Shown here: positions 17,601 to 25,656 of the stretch, in pieces
How the letters are laid out: each line of letters opens with the position of its first letter
How positions within the stretch are numbered: position 1 is the first letter of the stretch
Origin: a virus
Virus record (IMG/VR): IMGVR_UViG_3300033146_003955
Coordinates: 94,813-158,812 of that record
DNA: 64,000 nt
Direction: 5' to 3' (one strand)
Program-made: the position numbers and the translations under genes
The notes under the pieces: model-generated
Seen by the model: only the letters and a program-made list of their open reading frames with translations
The model's database searches: none
What the model was told of the DNA's origin: nothing

Positions 17601-18879
17601 TCAACCGGGTAAATATCCAACGATAACAGCAGAAACAAAAAATAACGCATTACTTAATACTATTGCAATTGACATGACACCTCCTGGTAATACAGATAAA
17701 AATGGAATTAATGATAATAGTTTTATTGAAACAGATATCGGTTTAATAAGAAAGGGTGGAGAAGTTGATTTTTATGCATCGAAATATAGTACAACTGATG
17801 GCACAACGCCCTCCACAAGAAATGATTCCGCCAAACGGCCATTAAAGAAAGAAATTAAACCACAATATTATGTTGATAAAGAAGTTGTCAATTATGGCAA
17901 AGGGGTAACGAAAAATGCTGATGGTACAAATGTAAATGTAGTAACAGGAGAAATAACAAAAACAGCTTTGCATGGTGCAATGGTTGCATTCGGTGCTGAC
18001 GTCGACGATAACAATACCAGATTTGTGGCATATAATGACTCTAACTCTCAACTTGTATATACAGATACTCAAAAAATACAAGCAGAAACAAAATCTGATT
18101 TTCATATGAAAATAAAAAATAAACTTGATTTTTTTCTAAAAGATAACAGGAAACAAACTTTAAAAGAAAAATGTATTATAGAAAACTATGTTGACGACCT
18201 AGGATATATACTCGTTTATCCAGATTCTTCAAAAGAATATGATATTAACAATAATATGTTATTTACGATCCCATTTCAATTTAATCCCGAATTATCTGGT
18301 GAAACACGTTCTGCAGCTTGGGCAACACATACCGCTATTGGCCGAACTAATGAATTTCTTGTATGGGGTAATACATCAGCTCGTTCTCTTCAGTTTAAAA
18401 CGACTATTGCAATTATTGCCCCAGAGAGTGGTAAAGATAGCAAAACAGGATCTGCAGATATATCCTTTAAAGATACGTATAATGGTAGTAATGGGCGTAT
18501 GAATCCAATTTATGATGGTTGGGGACAGAGTTGGAATGAAACAAATATGTATAAAGTATTAAATGCGTATCGCGGTCTAGTTTTACCAGTAGATTATTCA
18601 ACAGATAGAGCAGACACAAGTAGTAATATTATATCTCCTCCAGTTTTATCATTTACATTTGGAGAAGATATAACACAAACAAGATATTCAGGAGTTGAAG
18701 GACTTGTTAAATCTAAGTGGATTGCTACTGATGTTAATATCGATGCACGTATTGAAGCTGGATATACTGCAAAAAGAAATCCTAGAGTTTACGATATTAC
18801 AATGACATTAAAAGAAGTATATGGTAATTTTAGAAGTTTTCAAACTCATAAACAACTTATATCGTCTGGAGGACAATAA
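11623..18879 (+). CDS. giant baseplate/tail structural protein with CIS-tube-like C-terminus
   Basis: This 2418-residue protein has three parts. Residues 1 to about 950 are polar, Asn/Asp/Glu/Ser-rich and probably extended; they include seven 13-residue repeats (309-400, TEKTEEEIADTTS type) and a duplicated block of about 45 residues (713-757 and 822-866, DNKLxGITNENIIHSNY). The middle (about 1000-2150) looks globular and beta-rich, with a short hydrophobic patch near 1235-1255. The C-terminus (about 2200-2418) has FQFNPE near 2217, then WATHTAIGR, LQFKTTIAI and PPVLSFTFGE, like the tube/LysM-linked domain of contractile systems. It lies before the gp53-like gene, consistent with a baseplate component. 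The exact role is unknown. Confidence 0.6.
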   Translation: MANCDNTSNDSGNLGVGPGVPNPNIDSEILKPEQNIPPRESYKLGENFLEPDNKAQKGIRTLGSFGTQKNKNENDLTLPTGQRIKNEQEIQQAIERRGKDEAEPQMPISSTSKIDEKITQIKDSETKKSVDIASTETRPNKNLNEISISSDSKLKELNSINIKSDSKKDEQEVLESENRDIKIGDQIDLVSSRQIKDSSITITGEKNFKKDEVVEDTNTHEKKDSPSMEVSGANGNQVKVENDINTTAPVVNDKFFNEKDLNVVDIFKNSKKDEVVNVHDSTGKKSESDLGPEEDHTLKFEMDIPSTISVNKTEEEIAGTIPTEKTEEEIADTTSTEKTEEEIADTTSTEKTEEEIADTTSTEKDLQEIADTISTEKDLQEIADTISTEKDLQEIEEATASQGKPTDVQITTEASSSVNASPITILEAETGGSALSYNVNTPASEQIIENDYDTTSVLRNKDVADNSASRADSEGNVTFIDENGNVNTTIRKIKDSTNTVSALASAGFNPTTTNGEIDTELYDNAVKVLYEDNVLSSNYSTNNNANKNYEYELNTNIKANREIESNEGLLEKETLKQETTTDTHSKIGDVLSDPDQRNERYDYTELENDGQVIKGSGDAIGARDFKSIDVSSDGIINQELYPNDPVNIPESANVIDKNISNIYHENFIYDDFGNERNTDISSESNVGLFDSETPKKEVTDPTNQLNLEKPNDQLQNRPEYVGDNNTNDEIKGIRDNKLNGITNENIIHSNYEASIKIDNAVLNAGEERESGQENTNHDYSNYISSRNVENDFIDTTVHEQNTPRKTVVPPNNIIGNTEPLTQLQDRSEYVGDNDINDRIKGVRDNKLDGITNENIIHSNYESEYKINEAAQFNAVTTDDVISGQDKSNFNYDSVQIKRPYSKLSESTINSESFVHGVTQTDETNVVYQDDDTDGYTGQVNVQDVLTVTRLDRNVEYTLNDIDKTKLKIDATTVNSEGDITDIDFNNYNQQPGDFDDGNANEYIPNRDAINYVIDDPATEDVNEMADAAIFQKQQVDNFDYTDILVKSSGKISGTPSVRGAKDFRYIGASKVPGSIATTSNQKYADLLDTKNIDYGSAKVEEAFLAEFGLETIEEWKTQGVYLENVRNKIGEVDFNLYREDNNGDYSSIQETTNFTYSTLASDGSEITIFNIKEGDIASKNSFYKTLEGNNEFGENDYAFPTAIAINNNVDINSDRWQETTSRDIIMSDLSEVDWFTLVAAGMGVTSALSTASNLVDTIEDLSNPQGFSDFSINDDTQNVLRRLTFVNAASIVYNVKSNITLEGSAGSGVLGYVDSVSEVATSFGALQNHPAAWTMSRLRAINPKNERDVLPATNVAIQGSRGEVKGDASGNWNGWLDGEEWDIENSFAAKYSSMANFRDAVIEGKAGQLNIFNSDRKIRPSSGTEGKDAMSYDEWDGQWTEIDGMTFINEWTGNVNITASWLQPTEYQAIYNFSQHVNGKDKIDVEKLWNINKDRTKHRKGAYTSKLWGLASEFFTPNADGIYRQDLNTNIESNFNSAKDDNINNFPAPFTTNSIYMAEDGDTKGTLGSYKILFPDVEKGWHANNTTYYINKDVLTKINDKSTKIFDGMFHVKSDQTFYGELMANASLGAGKVIYTDYKGKSLNPTVDNELDIDPHFIDAGLNDILIPLTGVENLTGKDLFYKELIKDDKNENLEGFKHFNWTNWKNSQDKHNIFQGLWNIDTMAEGNEAVNERMAISNIKRYETINIFYDELMTNKTNITENNYHPEYQDAEGNLGDPHLGQFQIDYTTTGGTETPIYNTGIAHAQGKDLFAYNMATQTFGKEEDLFSWSRIGSLSEQDTDYNYWNMMGIINNENRLAGGEFQNIKTIKNSINIVNFKYRGKLSGSGLTNKSANNRFSYDDFRFMDSSNQITKTINILDENGAITNSNLGEDLAFFNDDNYALSALAVNVPTIVEYDKFTFGTDETGSRDGITDKLIESAPFAQSAFGGTQPQPGKYPTITAETKNNALLNTIAIDMTPPGNTDKNGINDNSFIETDIGLIRKGGEVDFYASKYSTTDGTTPSTRNDSAKRPLKKEIKPQYYVDKEVVNYGKGVTKNADGTNVNVVTGEITKTALHGAMVAFGADVDDNNTRFVAYNDSNSQLVYTDTQKIQAETKSDFHMKIKNKLDFFLKDNRKQTLKEKCIIENYVDDLGYILVYPDSSKEYDINNNMLFTIPFQFNPELSGETRSAAWATHTAIGRTNEFLVWGNTSARSLQFKTTIAIIAPESGKDSKTGSADISFKDTYNGSNGRMNPIYDGWGQSWNETNMYKVLNAYRGLVLPVDYSTDRADTSSNIISPPVLSFTFGEDITQTRYSGVEGLVKSKWIATDVNIDARIEAGYTAKRNPRVYDITMTLKEVYGNFRSFQTHKQLISSGGQ
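12547..12822 (+). repeat. 39-bp coding tandem repeat (13-residue units)
   Basis: About seven head-to-tail copies of a 39-bp unit encode NKTEEEIAGTIP, three TEKTEEEIADTTS, then TEKDLQEIADTIS-type units. The nearly identical codons of neighbouring copies indicate recent expansion. The unit would give an acidic helical repeat in the extended N-terminal part of the giant protein. Confidence 0.9.
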
Positions 18880-19220
18880 TGGCTAAAAAAAATTCGTCTG
18901 CTATGCCTAGTTTTGGTAGAGAGAGTAAAATGGGAAGATATAACTTAATTTTTGATAATAATGTGCAACAGGTAAGAGCTGGCTTTTTTGATAAAACGTT
19001 ATATAAAATAAATACCAATGTTCAAAAGGATGATTTTATTTGGACAGTTGAACCTGGATTTGAATATAGAACAGATTTGATATCTAATAAATTTTATGGT
19101 ACAGCGAAATATGATTGGATTATCGAAGAAATAAATAATATAAAAGATCCTATTAAGGATGTAAAAATAGGCACTAAATTAAGATTTATGTCTAAATCAC
19201 GTTTATTTGGTTTAATATAA
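18879..19220 (+). CDS. 53: baseplate wedge protein, gp53-like (LysM-type)
   Basis: This 113-residue protein has the gp53/LysM pattern in its second half: YRTDLISNKFYGTAKYDWII, then NNIKDPIKDVKIGTKLRF, matching DxISxxxYGxxxxDWIIxxxNxIxDP...GxxL. T4 gp53 joins wedges into the baseplate ring and family members carry a LysM-like fold. Its ATG overlaps the stop of the giant gene (TAATG), so translation is coupled. Length is shorter than T4 gp53 (196) because the N-terminal part is reduced. Confidence 0.75.
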   Translation: MAKKNSSAMPSFGRESKMGRYNLIFDNNVQQVRAGFFDKTLYKINTNVQKDDFIWTVEPGFEYRTDLISNKFYGTAKYDWIIEEINNIKDPIKDVKIGTKLRFMSKSRLFGLI

Positions 19221-19230
19221 AGGAGTTAAA

Positions 19231-20112
19231 ATGTCGGTAGAAATGGCTGGAATTTTCCGGGCAGAAGTTTTAGATACATCAATGTTTAAAGAATCAGGTC
19301 GTATTAAAATACATGTAAAAGGTGTTAATACTCCAGAAGCATATGAAATGGCCGCTGTAATGACTCCATTTGGTGGTCTCCCGAACATGGGTATGCAAGC
19401 TCTTCCACCAATTGGTGCATATGGTTTAGTTCTATTTGAGAGGGAGAGAGATCAAAATCCTATATGGATGGGAAGTTTAATGCGGTATTGGGGTGAAGAA
19501 CTAAATGATAATACAGCGCACCCTGTTGAAGCCGAGGACCCCACAGATTTTGTAATTAAAACACAATACACCTCTATTGACGATCAAGAACTAGATGGGA
19601 ACAATAAGGTTGAAAATGTTATAAAAATGAATGAAGAAGCCATAACTCTTTCCAAAATACAGCAAGGTGGAAATTATGAATACCAAGTTGAAGGTTATGA
19701 TTCTAACGAAGAATTTCCAGCTAATACAATAACGATAAAAGATGATGAAATACGCTTGAAGGTCAGAACAGATGGCGATGATGCTGACAGGGTTTTTGTG
19801 GTTAACGGTGACGAATTACGTCTTGAGTGGGGAAGCGATCAAACTATGACTGTAACTGAAGATAAAACTATTATTAAAAATGGCGAAGCAGATATTACAG
19901 TATATAACGATGGTAAGGTTGAAATTAATGCTGAAAAAATACATCTTAATGGTACTGATGGCACTGGAGTATTTTATGAAGGAATACGTGATTTTATAAA
20001 TAATGCATTTAATAGTCATACACACGGAACACCATCAGGGCCATCATCTCCGCCCATAGCACCATATACATCTATATCTACAGCGAAATCCTCAAACGTG
20101 AAGTTATCATAG
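19231..20112 (+). CDS. baseplate spike protein (gp5/gpV-type OB-fold)
   Basis: This 293-residue protein has an N-terminal OB-fold (about 1-90: GRIKIHVKGVNTPEAYEMAAV, then PPIGAYGLVLFE, PIWMGSLMRYWG). A repetitive beta segment follows near 160-240 (DEIRLKV, GDELRLEWG, TIIKNGEADITVYNDGKVEINAEKI in pieces), typical of a trimeric beta-helical needle. The His/Pro-rich C-terminus has SHTHGTPSGPSSPP, as in Mu gp45 and P2 gpV-type spikes. No lysozyme domain is present. It pierces the outer membrane at injection. AAGGAG precedes the ATG at proper spacing. Confidence 0.85.
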   Translation: MSVEMAGIFRAEVLDTSMFKESGRIKIHVKGVNTPEAYEMAAVMTPFGGLPNMGMQALPPIGAYGLVLFERERDQNPIWMGSLMRYWGEELNDNTAHPVEAEDPTDFVIKTQYTSIDDQELDGNNKVENVIKMNEEAITLSKIQQGGNYEYQVEGYDSNEEFPANTITIKDDEIRLKVRTDGDDADRVFVVNGDELRLEWGSDQTMTVTEDKTIIKNGEADITVYNDGKVEINAEKIHLNGTDGTGVFYEGIRDFINNAFNSHTHGTPSGPSSPPIAPYTSISTAKSSNVKLS

Positions 20113-20125
20113 CATAATTAAATAT

Positions 20126-21736
20126 ATGATATTAAAAGTAAATGGTATAACAGTTGAAACGAAAATAAAATATACAACTGTTAGAGGTGCTAATTCCATT
20201 AAAATAAATGGAAATTATATATTAAAAAAAAATGATAATATAATATTTAAATGTTGTATATGCAATAAAGAAAAAAATCAAAAATTTAGATTTAAACCCA
20301 AATTTATAGAAGATGATATAATATGTGATTCATGCAATAGAAGTATAAATAATCCATTTAAAAGAAATGATGTTAAAGAAAAGATCAAAAATACAAATTT
20401 AAAACGTTATAACGTTAAAAATTCAATGCAAAATAAAGAGATATTAAAAAAAGCACAACAAAAACAAAAAGATAATAATAATGGTGTTCTAGCCTTCAAT
20501 TCAGATAAACAAAAAAAAACCTTAAAAAAAAAATATGGTAATGAAGTAATATTTAAAACGCAACACTTTAAAGAAAAAACAAAAAAAACTTTATTAAAAA
20601 ATTATGGCGTTGAAAATCCAATGAAATCTGATATTATTAAAAATAAAACCAAATCTACAATGAAAAAACGATATGGAAACGAAATAATATATAAATCTAT
20701 TTATTTTAAAAAAAAATCTAAAAAAACAATACAAGAAAGATATGGTGTAGATTATATTATACAAAATCCCGAAATTAAAGAAAAAATAGAAAATACCATG
20801 ATTACGCGTTATGGATCTAAAACATTTTTAACATCAAATAGATATATTGCTATGGGAATTAATACTAATACATCTAAAACTCATTATGAAATAATTTCAT
20901 TTATTAAAAGTTTTAATATAACAAATATTAAAATAAATAATAGAAAAATTATATCTCCTATGGAACTAGATATTTATTTGCCTGATCATAATATCGCTAT
21001 TGAATTTGATGGTCTTTACTGGCACTCTGATAAGTTTAAAGAGAAAAACTATCATATCAATAAAACCCTTCAGTGTGAGGCTAAAAACATTCATCTTATA
21101 CACATCTTTGAAGATGAGTGGGCTAACAAGAGAGGAATAATTGAAGCTCGGTTAAAAAATCTTTTAGGTTTAAACTCTAAAAGAATTGGAGCCAGAAAAA
21201 CTATAATAAAAGAAATTAGCCCTAAAGTTAAAAATGCTTTCTTAGAAAAACATCATATACAAGGAGAAGATAAAAGTAATATTAAGTTGGGTGCTTATTA
21301 TAGGAACGAATTAATTGGTGTTATGACTTTTTCTAAACCTAGAATATTTATGAGCAAAAAAGCTAAAGATGGAAGTTGGGAACTTAGTAGATTTGCTACT
21401 ATACCGGATACATATACACCAGGATTAGCTTCTAAAATGCTTAAATATTTTGAGAGAGGTTGGAATCCTAAGCTGATAGAATCATTTGCAGATAGAAGAT
21501 GGAGCCAAGGTAATTTATATAAAAAATTAGGTTTTGAACTTGCAAGTCAAACTAATCCTAATTATTATTATTTTAAAAATTTAAAACGATGGCATAGATA
21601 TAAATTTAGAAAATCAGAACTTACCAAGTTTGATAATTATACACCAGAAAAGACTGAGAAAGAAATAATGAACGAAGCCGGATGGGGTAGAATATATGAT
21701 TGTGGTAATTATAAATTTACAAAAGATTATTTTTAG
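20126..21736 (+). CDS. homing-type endonuclease with Cys knuckles and YGVENP repeats
   Basis: This 536-residue protein starts with a zinc-like CCICNKEK/CDSC pair (about 50-73). Some seven basic helical repeats of the KxxLKKRYGxExxxxxxxFKEKxKKT type follow (about 85-250), known from free-standing phage endonucleases. A PD-(D/E)XK/Vsr-like core near 275-305 has ELDIYLPDHNIAIEFDGLYW, and an unassigned C-terminal domain (about 350-520, HHIQGEDKSN, ELSRFATIPDTYTPGLASKM). It lies directly after the spike gene without an RBS, ends the rightward block, and overlaps the converging leftward gene by 20 nt. It is probably a mobile insertion. It shares its repeats with the endonuclease at 41664. Confidence 0.75.
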   Translation: MILKVNGITVETKIKYTTVRGANSIKINGNYILKKNDNIIFKCCICNKEKNQKFRFKPKFIEDDIICDSCNRSINNPFKRNDVKEKIKNTNLKRYNVKNSMQNKEILKKAQQKQKDNNNGVLAFNSDKQKKTLKKKYGNEVIFKTQHFKEKTKKTLLKNYGVENPMKSDIIKNKTKSTMKKRYGNEIIYKSIYFKKKSKKTIQERYGVDYIIQNPEIKEKIENTMITRYGSKTFLTSNRYIAMGINTNTSKTHYEIISFIKSFNITNIKINNRKIISPMELDIYLPDHNIAIEFDGLYWHSDKFKEKNYHINKTLQCEAKNIHLIHIFEDEWANKRGIIEARLKNLLGLNSKRIGARKTIIKEISPKVKNAFLEKHHIQGEDKSNIKLGAYYRNELIGVMTFSKPRIFMSKKAKDGSWELSRFATIPDTYTPGLASKMLKYFERGWNPKLIESFADRRWSQGNLYKKLGFELASQTNPNYYYFKNLKRWHRYKFRKSELTKFDNYTPEKTEKEIMNEAGWGRIYDCGNYKFTKDYF

Positions 21737-21953
21737 TCGTCTCTATTAAAAGGATTTGTTCTATAAGTTCAGACGGGAGCCATATACTTTCTTTTTTAGG
21801 AAAAACTGTTTCAACGTTCCACACACTTTTCTCAACAACCCAGCCATTCTTTTCTTGTTCAAATTCATAAGATATAATTGTTTTATTATCATCGCTTCGC
21901 ATCTCAGCTTTATGAACCGTTTTCTCTTCTTTGCTCAACTTATATTTACCCAT
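21717..21953 (-). CDS. small protein of unknown function, end of leftward block
   Basis: The 78-residue product is charged, with a strand-like NGWVVEKSVWNVETVF. There is no ribosome binding site; instead AAGCATAGTTATTTATATGG runs into the start, almost identical to the leader of the gene at 44070. Its 3' end overlaps the end of the rightward endonuclease gene by 20 nt. Function unknown. Confidence 0.55.
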   Translation of the reverse strand: MGKYKLSKEEKTVHKAEMRSDDNKTIISYEFEQEKNGWVVEKSVWNVETVFPKKESIWLPSELIEQILLIETTKNNLL

Positions 21954-21968
21954 ATAAATAACTATGCT

Positions 21969-22820
21969 TCAATTTGGATCATCATTGGGGTCATATGATG
22001 CTCTATATACTTCTAACGCCCAATGTCCATGTGCGTTTTCTACACCTACAACATCCGGTATTGTTACTTCTGCACGAAAAATAGTCCCAGGAGGGGCAGG
22101 ATTTTCTGCTGCACTCTCAGTATTTAACTCATCTCCCATTGGACACGAGCCTTCCATATGATATTTTACCACCCAATGCATAAATGGTACAGGAAGAGGA
22201 CCAGCTAATTGATATGATTTAACAATATTTTGTTTGGAGTCTAATACTTTTTTAGGGAAGTATGAACCACCAGGAGATACAAGCCAAAGATCAATATATG
22301 AACCTTTAGGCATGTTGAAGAAATAGAATGTTCCTTCTTTAATATAAACATAACTTGAATAAGTCCAATCTATTCTTTGTCTTTTAAAACCAGCAGGAGC
22401 ATCAATCCATCTTGTATCATTTCCGGGAGCTGCAAAATCATAAACAAAATCTACACCACTACCCATTTTACCAGTTATCATGTCATCACCAGCGCCAGAA
22501 AATACTACATCCCAATTGTTACGTCTAGAATCAGATCTAACAACCCATCGCCCTAACTCGTCAACTTCTGTAGCACGTTGTATTTTTCTAATGAGATCAA
22601 GGCCTTCGGAAAGTGAAAGGTCTCTCAACCCATCACTTACCTGAATTTTATCTGTACCCATTATTAAAAGTTCTAATAAATCGTCAGATGATGCTAATTC
22701 TATTAATCTGCTTTCATTGCCGCCCAGATCTATAGCACCATTAGCAAGGATTTTAACGTCTCCTAAGTCTGATATAATAAATTCTTCATCTGTATGGTTT
22801 TTTATAATTCTTTGTGCCAT
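21969..22820 (-). CDS. fibre-family protein with DLG attachment module
   Basis: This 283-residue protein begins with the N-terminal module shared by six fibre genes of this window (IIKNHTDEEFIISDLGDVKI, then a leucine-rich helix to about 75). The rest is unique: a beta-rich domain (WTYSSYVYIKEG, LWLVSPGGSYFPKKV) and a His-rich part ending HGHWALEVYRASYDP. It lacks the shared C-terminal module. It is probably a virion surface or fibre-tip adhesin attached through the DLG module; the role is inferred from the module. The RBS GGAG is in place. Confidence 0.6.
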   Translation of the reverse strand: MAQRIIKNHTDEEFIISDLGDVKILANGAIDLGGNESRLIELASSDDLLELLIMGTDKIQVSDGLRDLSLSEGLDLIRKIQRATEVDELGRWVVRSDSRRNNWDVVFSGAGDDMITGKMGSGVDFVYDFAAPGNDTRWIDAPAGFKRQRIDWTYSSYVYIKEGTFYFFNMPKGSYIDLWLVSPGGSYFPKKVLDSKQNIVKSYQLAGPLPVPFMHWVVKYHMEGSCPMGDELNTESAAENPAPPGTIFRAEVTIPDVVGVENAHGHWALEVYRASYDPNDDPN

Positions 22821-22839
22821 TTAATACTCCATTACTTTT

Positions 22840-23067
22840 TTACAATGTCCAAGACTTTATTTTTTCGCTTAATAATAATTTAATTATTTGCCGATTTAAA
22901 TCTGAATCACCCGTTATAGGATCTTCAAACTTAAAATGATATTCTTTTTTTTCATATACTTCATTGGTTTCAGGATAAAACAACAAACATTTAATTATTT
23001 TATCCTCCAATATTTCTATAGGAACTACCAAACCATCAAACGTATAAATTCTATACAATTCAATCAT
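22840..23067 (-). CDS. small protein between fibre genes, unknown
   Basis: The 75-residue product begins MIELYRIYTFDGLVVP and ends KIKSWTL; it is beta-rich at the N-terminus and helical at the C-terminus. It overlaps the upstream 61-residue gene by 4 nt. Small genes of this size separate several fibre genes here and could be fibre-specific assembly partners, which is inference only. Confidence 0.55.
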   Translation of the reverse strand: MIELYRIYTFDGLVVPIEILEDKIIKCLLFYPETNEVYEKKEYHFKFEDPITGDSDLNRQIIKLLLSEKIKSWTL

Positions 23068-23249
23068 ACTAACTCCAGCTGCTCTTTAAATAACATCTTA
23101 ATTAATGCCCCTTTATTTAGGTTATCTTCTAACTCCCCTTCCAATACTTCTTCAATTTCTTCTTTTATTTTTGTATGAGCAACTTTCGCTATCTTCTCGC
23201 CAAATAATAACTCGTATTCTCTTATAATATAGGTAAAATTAGTAATCAT
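23064..23249 (-). CDS. small helical protein between fibre genes, unknown
   Basis: The 61-residue product is almost entirely predicted helix, acidic (KIKEEIEEVLEGELEDNL) with a hydrophobic C-terminus (LIKMLFKEQLELV). It follows the 708-residue fibre gene by 15 nt and is coupled to the next gene by a 4-nt overlap. Not recognised. Confidence 0.5.
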   Translation of the reverse strand: MITNFTYIIREYELLFGEKIAKVAHTKIKEEIEEVLEGELEDNLNKGALIKMLFKEQLELV

Positions 23250-23264
23250 ACTGAATAAGTTTAA

Positions 23265-25391
23265 TCATATTCGCCTCTTAACTATTGCCCAGGCTTGTGG
23301 TCTATCAGCATCATTATCATGACCATCCATATAAAAACTTAATATATCATTTTCATTAAAATTTACATTTAAATTATTAACACTATTTTTATAATCATTA
23401 TTATAATATACTCGTGCACTAGTATTATTACCATTTTTTCTAATAACAATTGAATTTGAACAATTATCATCATTACTCACAATACTCATGGCTACTATAA
23501 CACCATCCCATGGAGCACACCACCCAATATGATTATTCATTGATGTTCCATTAAACATTTTTAAATATTTATCTTTAACATTATTAGCGTTATATCCACC
23601 ACCAATTGTCATACTGAATGTAGATACCCAACTACTTCTTGTAGCATCGTATAAATATAATTCACCATCTCTTATACATAACTCTCCACCACTTAACCAT
23701 CGATTAGGAGTGTATCCAAGAGGTGGAAGTTTAATAGGTGCAAATCCTCTAGACGCATTAAATTCTACACTTCCTGCATCTACACTTATTATTCTACCTT
23801 CACCATTACTATACATATTGTTATTATCATAAGCATCATCTAGACTAATCAATCCACCACCTAAATCGCTATGTGTATGGAGCCCAGCAGCATCGCTTCC
23901 ATTTGTTAGGGTCTCCAATTCAACTCCTGTCACGTTAGTTGTAGAATCATTAGAGCTAATTCTATTATAATCTATCCCATTTAATAAATTATCGGTTTGT
24001 GTTTTTGAATAATACCTTTCATCATGATTATGAAATACATTAGCATAAGTATCTAGTAAATCATCAGTTTCATCTTCTGTATAATATCTCCCATCATGGT
24101 TATGAAGATCGGTATCTTGTCCAGATGTTAATTCATCTGCACTATCTTGTGATATCGGATGTGATACATTAGTAACTGGTGGGGAAGTATTATTTGCCAA
24201 CCATATCCATCCGTTAACTTCATCATTCCAAGTATAAAAACCTTCATCGTACGTTATACCATAAAAAGATCCATTGATTATAGTTTGAAAATCATTTTCA
24301 GATAATTCACCTTCTTGTAAGAAAAATTCATCTATTTTAATTGAATCATCAGGGCCATGTTGTTCTTCTATATTATATCCAAAATAAAGATAATCACTTT
24401 CCTGCACAATTGTTCCACCATCATTAAGAGATTCTTCTTTATTTAAGATACCATTTATATAAATCTTTACCATTTTAGATACATTTGAATAAGAAAAACC
24501 TATATGTGTCCATGTATCTTTAGATATTTTTGTTGGTGCATGAGGTTCTTTGTGACCTTCATCCGTACCAACCCAAAATTTAGGTCTTCCATCTTTTAGC
24601 AAAAGATACATTCCTTTTTTAGGACCTTTTTTCCACATATGAAATAAAGGATTATACTTCTCATAATGATCTACAGTACTATAAATCCACATTCCACCTG
24701 ATATTTCTCCTGGTGTAAATGACTTAACTGTCGGCGAATATCTAGCCCTCTCATCATCTGTTCCATCACCATCCCAGCCACGAAATGAAACGGCTTGATT
24801 TACTCTACCTTCAGACCAAACTGCAATATTACTATTAATAGTTTCAGTATAATTCCCAACTTCATCATCGAAATTACCATCTAATTTAGTGAAAAGAATA
24901 GTATCATCATTTATGGTGTATTGACCATCATTATTACCGTCACCACTTGTACCTCTAACAATCCATATTTCACCTTCAACTCCAGTTGCTGGTAAATTAT
25001 CCTTATAATCAACAGCACCCTTTATACCAAATGCAGCAGCATTAGAAATCATCCCATCAATTTGTGCTTGTGTATAATATGCCGAACTATGATCATGTAT
25101 CAAAGGCGCTTTTTCACTTAACAAATTATCAGTTTCAGTAATATTATAGTAACCAGATAAATCTGTATTTAAACTTAAATATATTATGGCTTCTTCCGGA
25201 ATTAAATCGTTAGAACCATTATTTACAACAATTGAATTATCGTTTATTAAAGAAATTAACTCGGTAGAATCTTCAAACTCTAATATATCAGTCCAATTAA
25301 GAGTAATTTCTTCTCCTACTCCAACTCTTATTCCTAAATTGGCTAGTTTTATTTCTGATGCAGTTGTATTTTTTAAAATTACTATATTCAC
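23265..25391 (-). CDS. modular tail fibre with LamG-like domain
   Basis: This 708-residue protein is built of: the DLG attachment module (1-80; KLANLGIRVGVGEE); a short link with SSAYYTQAQID; a LamG/concanavalin-like lectin domain (about 165-385; TWTHIGFSYSNVSKMVKIYI is diagnostic); two HDxRYYTE-type trimeric repeats (about 425-470); and the shared C-terminal module (about 590-708; LYLYDATRSSWVS to AWAIVKRRI). It is probably a trimeric fibre binding a surface glycan. It starts at GTG with GGAG 8 nt upstream. The LamG domain is also found in the 1180-residue fibre. Confidence 0.8.
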   Translation of the reverse strand: MNIVILKNTTASEIKLANLGIRVGVGEEITLNWTDILEFEDSTELISLINDNSIVVNNGSNDLIPEEAIIYLSLNTDLSGYYNITETDNLLSEKAPLIHDHSSAYYTQAQIDGMISNAAAFGIKGAVDYKDNLPATGVEGEIWIVRGTSGDGNNDGQYTINDDTILFTKLDGNFDDEVGNYTETINSNIAVWSEGRVNQAVSFRGWDGDGTDDERARYSPTVKSFTPGEISGGMWIYSTVDHYEKYNPLFHMWKKGPKKGMYLLLKDGRPKFWVGTDEGHKEPHAPTKISKDTWTHIGFSYSNVSKMVKIYINGILNKEESLNDGGTIVQESDYLYFGYNIEEQHGPDDSIKIDEFFLQEGELSENDFQTIINGSFYGITYDEGFYTWNDEVNGWIWLANNTSPPVTNVSHPISQDSADELTSGQDTDLHNHDGRYYTEDETDDLLDTYANVFHNHDERYYSKTQTDNLLNGIDYNRISSNDSTTNVTGVELETLTNGSDAAGLHTHSDLGGGLISLDDAYDNNNMYSNGEGRIISVDAGSVEFNASRGFAPIKLPPLGYTPNRWLSGGELCIRDGELYLYDATRSSWVSTFSMTIGGGYNANNVKDKYLKMFNGTSMNNHIGWCAPWDGVIVAMSIVSNDDNCSNSIVIRKNGNNTSARVYYNNDYKNSVNNLNVNFNENDILSFYMDGHDNDADRPQAWAIVKRRI

Positions 25392-25394
25392 AAT

Positions 25395-25655
25395 TTAAAC
25401 TCCATTAAAAACTTCTTGTATTATTTGTTTTTGAGCATCTTCCATAGTATTACATCTATCTTTGGCTTTAATTTTTTCATCAAAATCATTATTAAGCCAA
25501 TATAATAAGTCATCTTCTTCATCACTCATATATGTATATACATCAATTATATTATTAGTAATAACCCTGTTACTTATAGTATCATAGTTAATAATAAATA
25601 TATCAGCATATTCTATTCCATCTGGCTTTAAAACGTACCCAGTATATTTAATCAT
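25395..25655 (-). CDS. small protein between two fibre genes, unknown
   Basis: The 86-residue acidic product begins MIKYTGYVLKPDGIEYADIF and has a helical C-terminus (MEDAQKQIIQEVF). It sits 3 nt from the next fibre gene and 1 nt after the 1180-residue fibre gene, with GGAG upstream. It resembles the other small acidic genes placed between fibres in size and composition, without clear identity. Confidence 0.55.
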   Translation of the reverse strand: MIKYTGYVLKPDGIEYADIFIINYDTISNRVITNNIIDVYTYMSDEEDDLLYWLNNDFDEKIKAKDRCNTMEDAQKQIIQEVFNGV

Positions 25656-25656
25656 A

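Noticed and set aside
22845-22860. TTGGACA at the end of the 75-residue gene as a further leaderless promoter
   Set aside because: No TATAAT follows at 16 bp; the bases encode the SWTL C-terminus.
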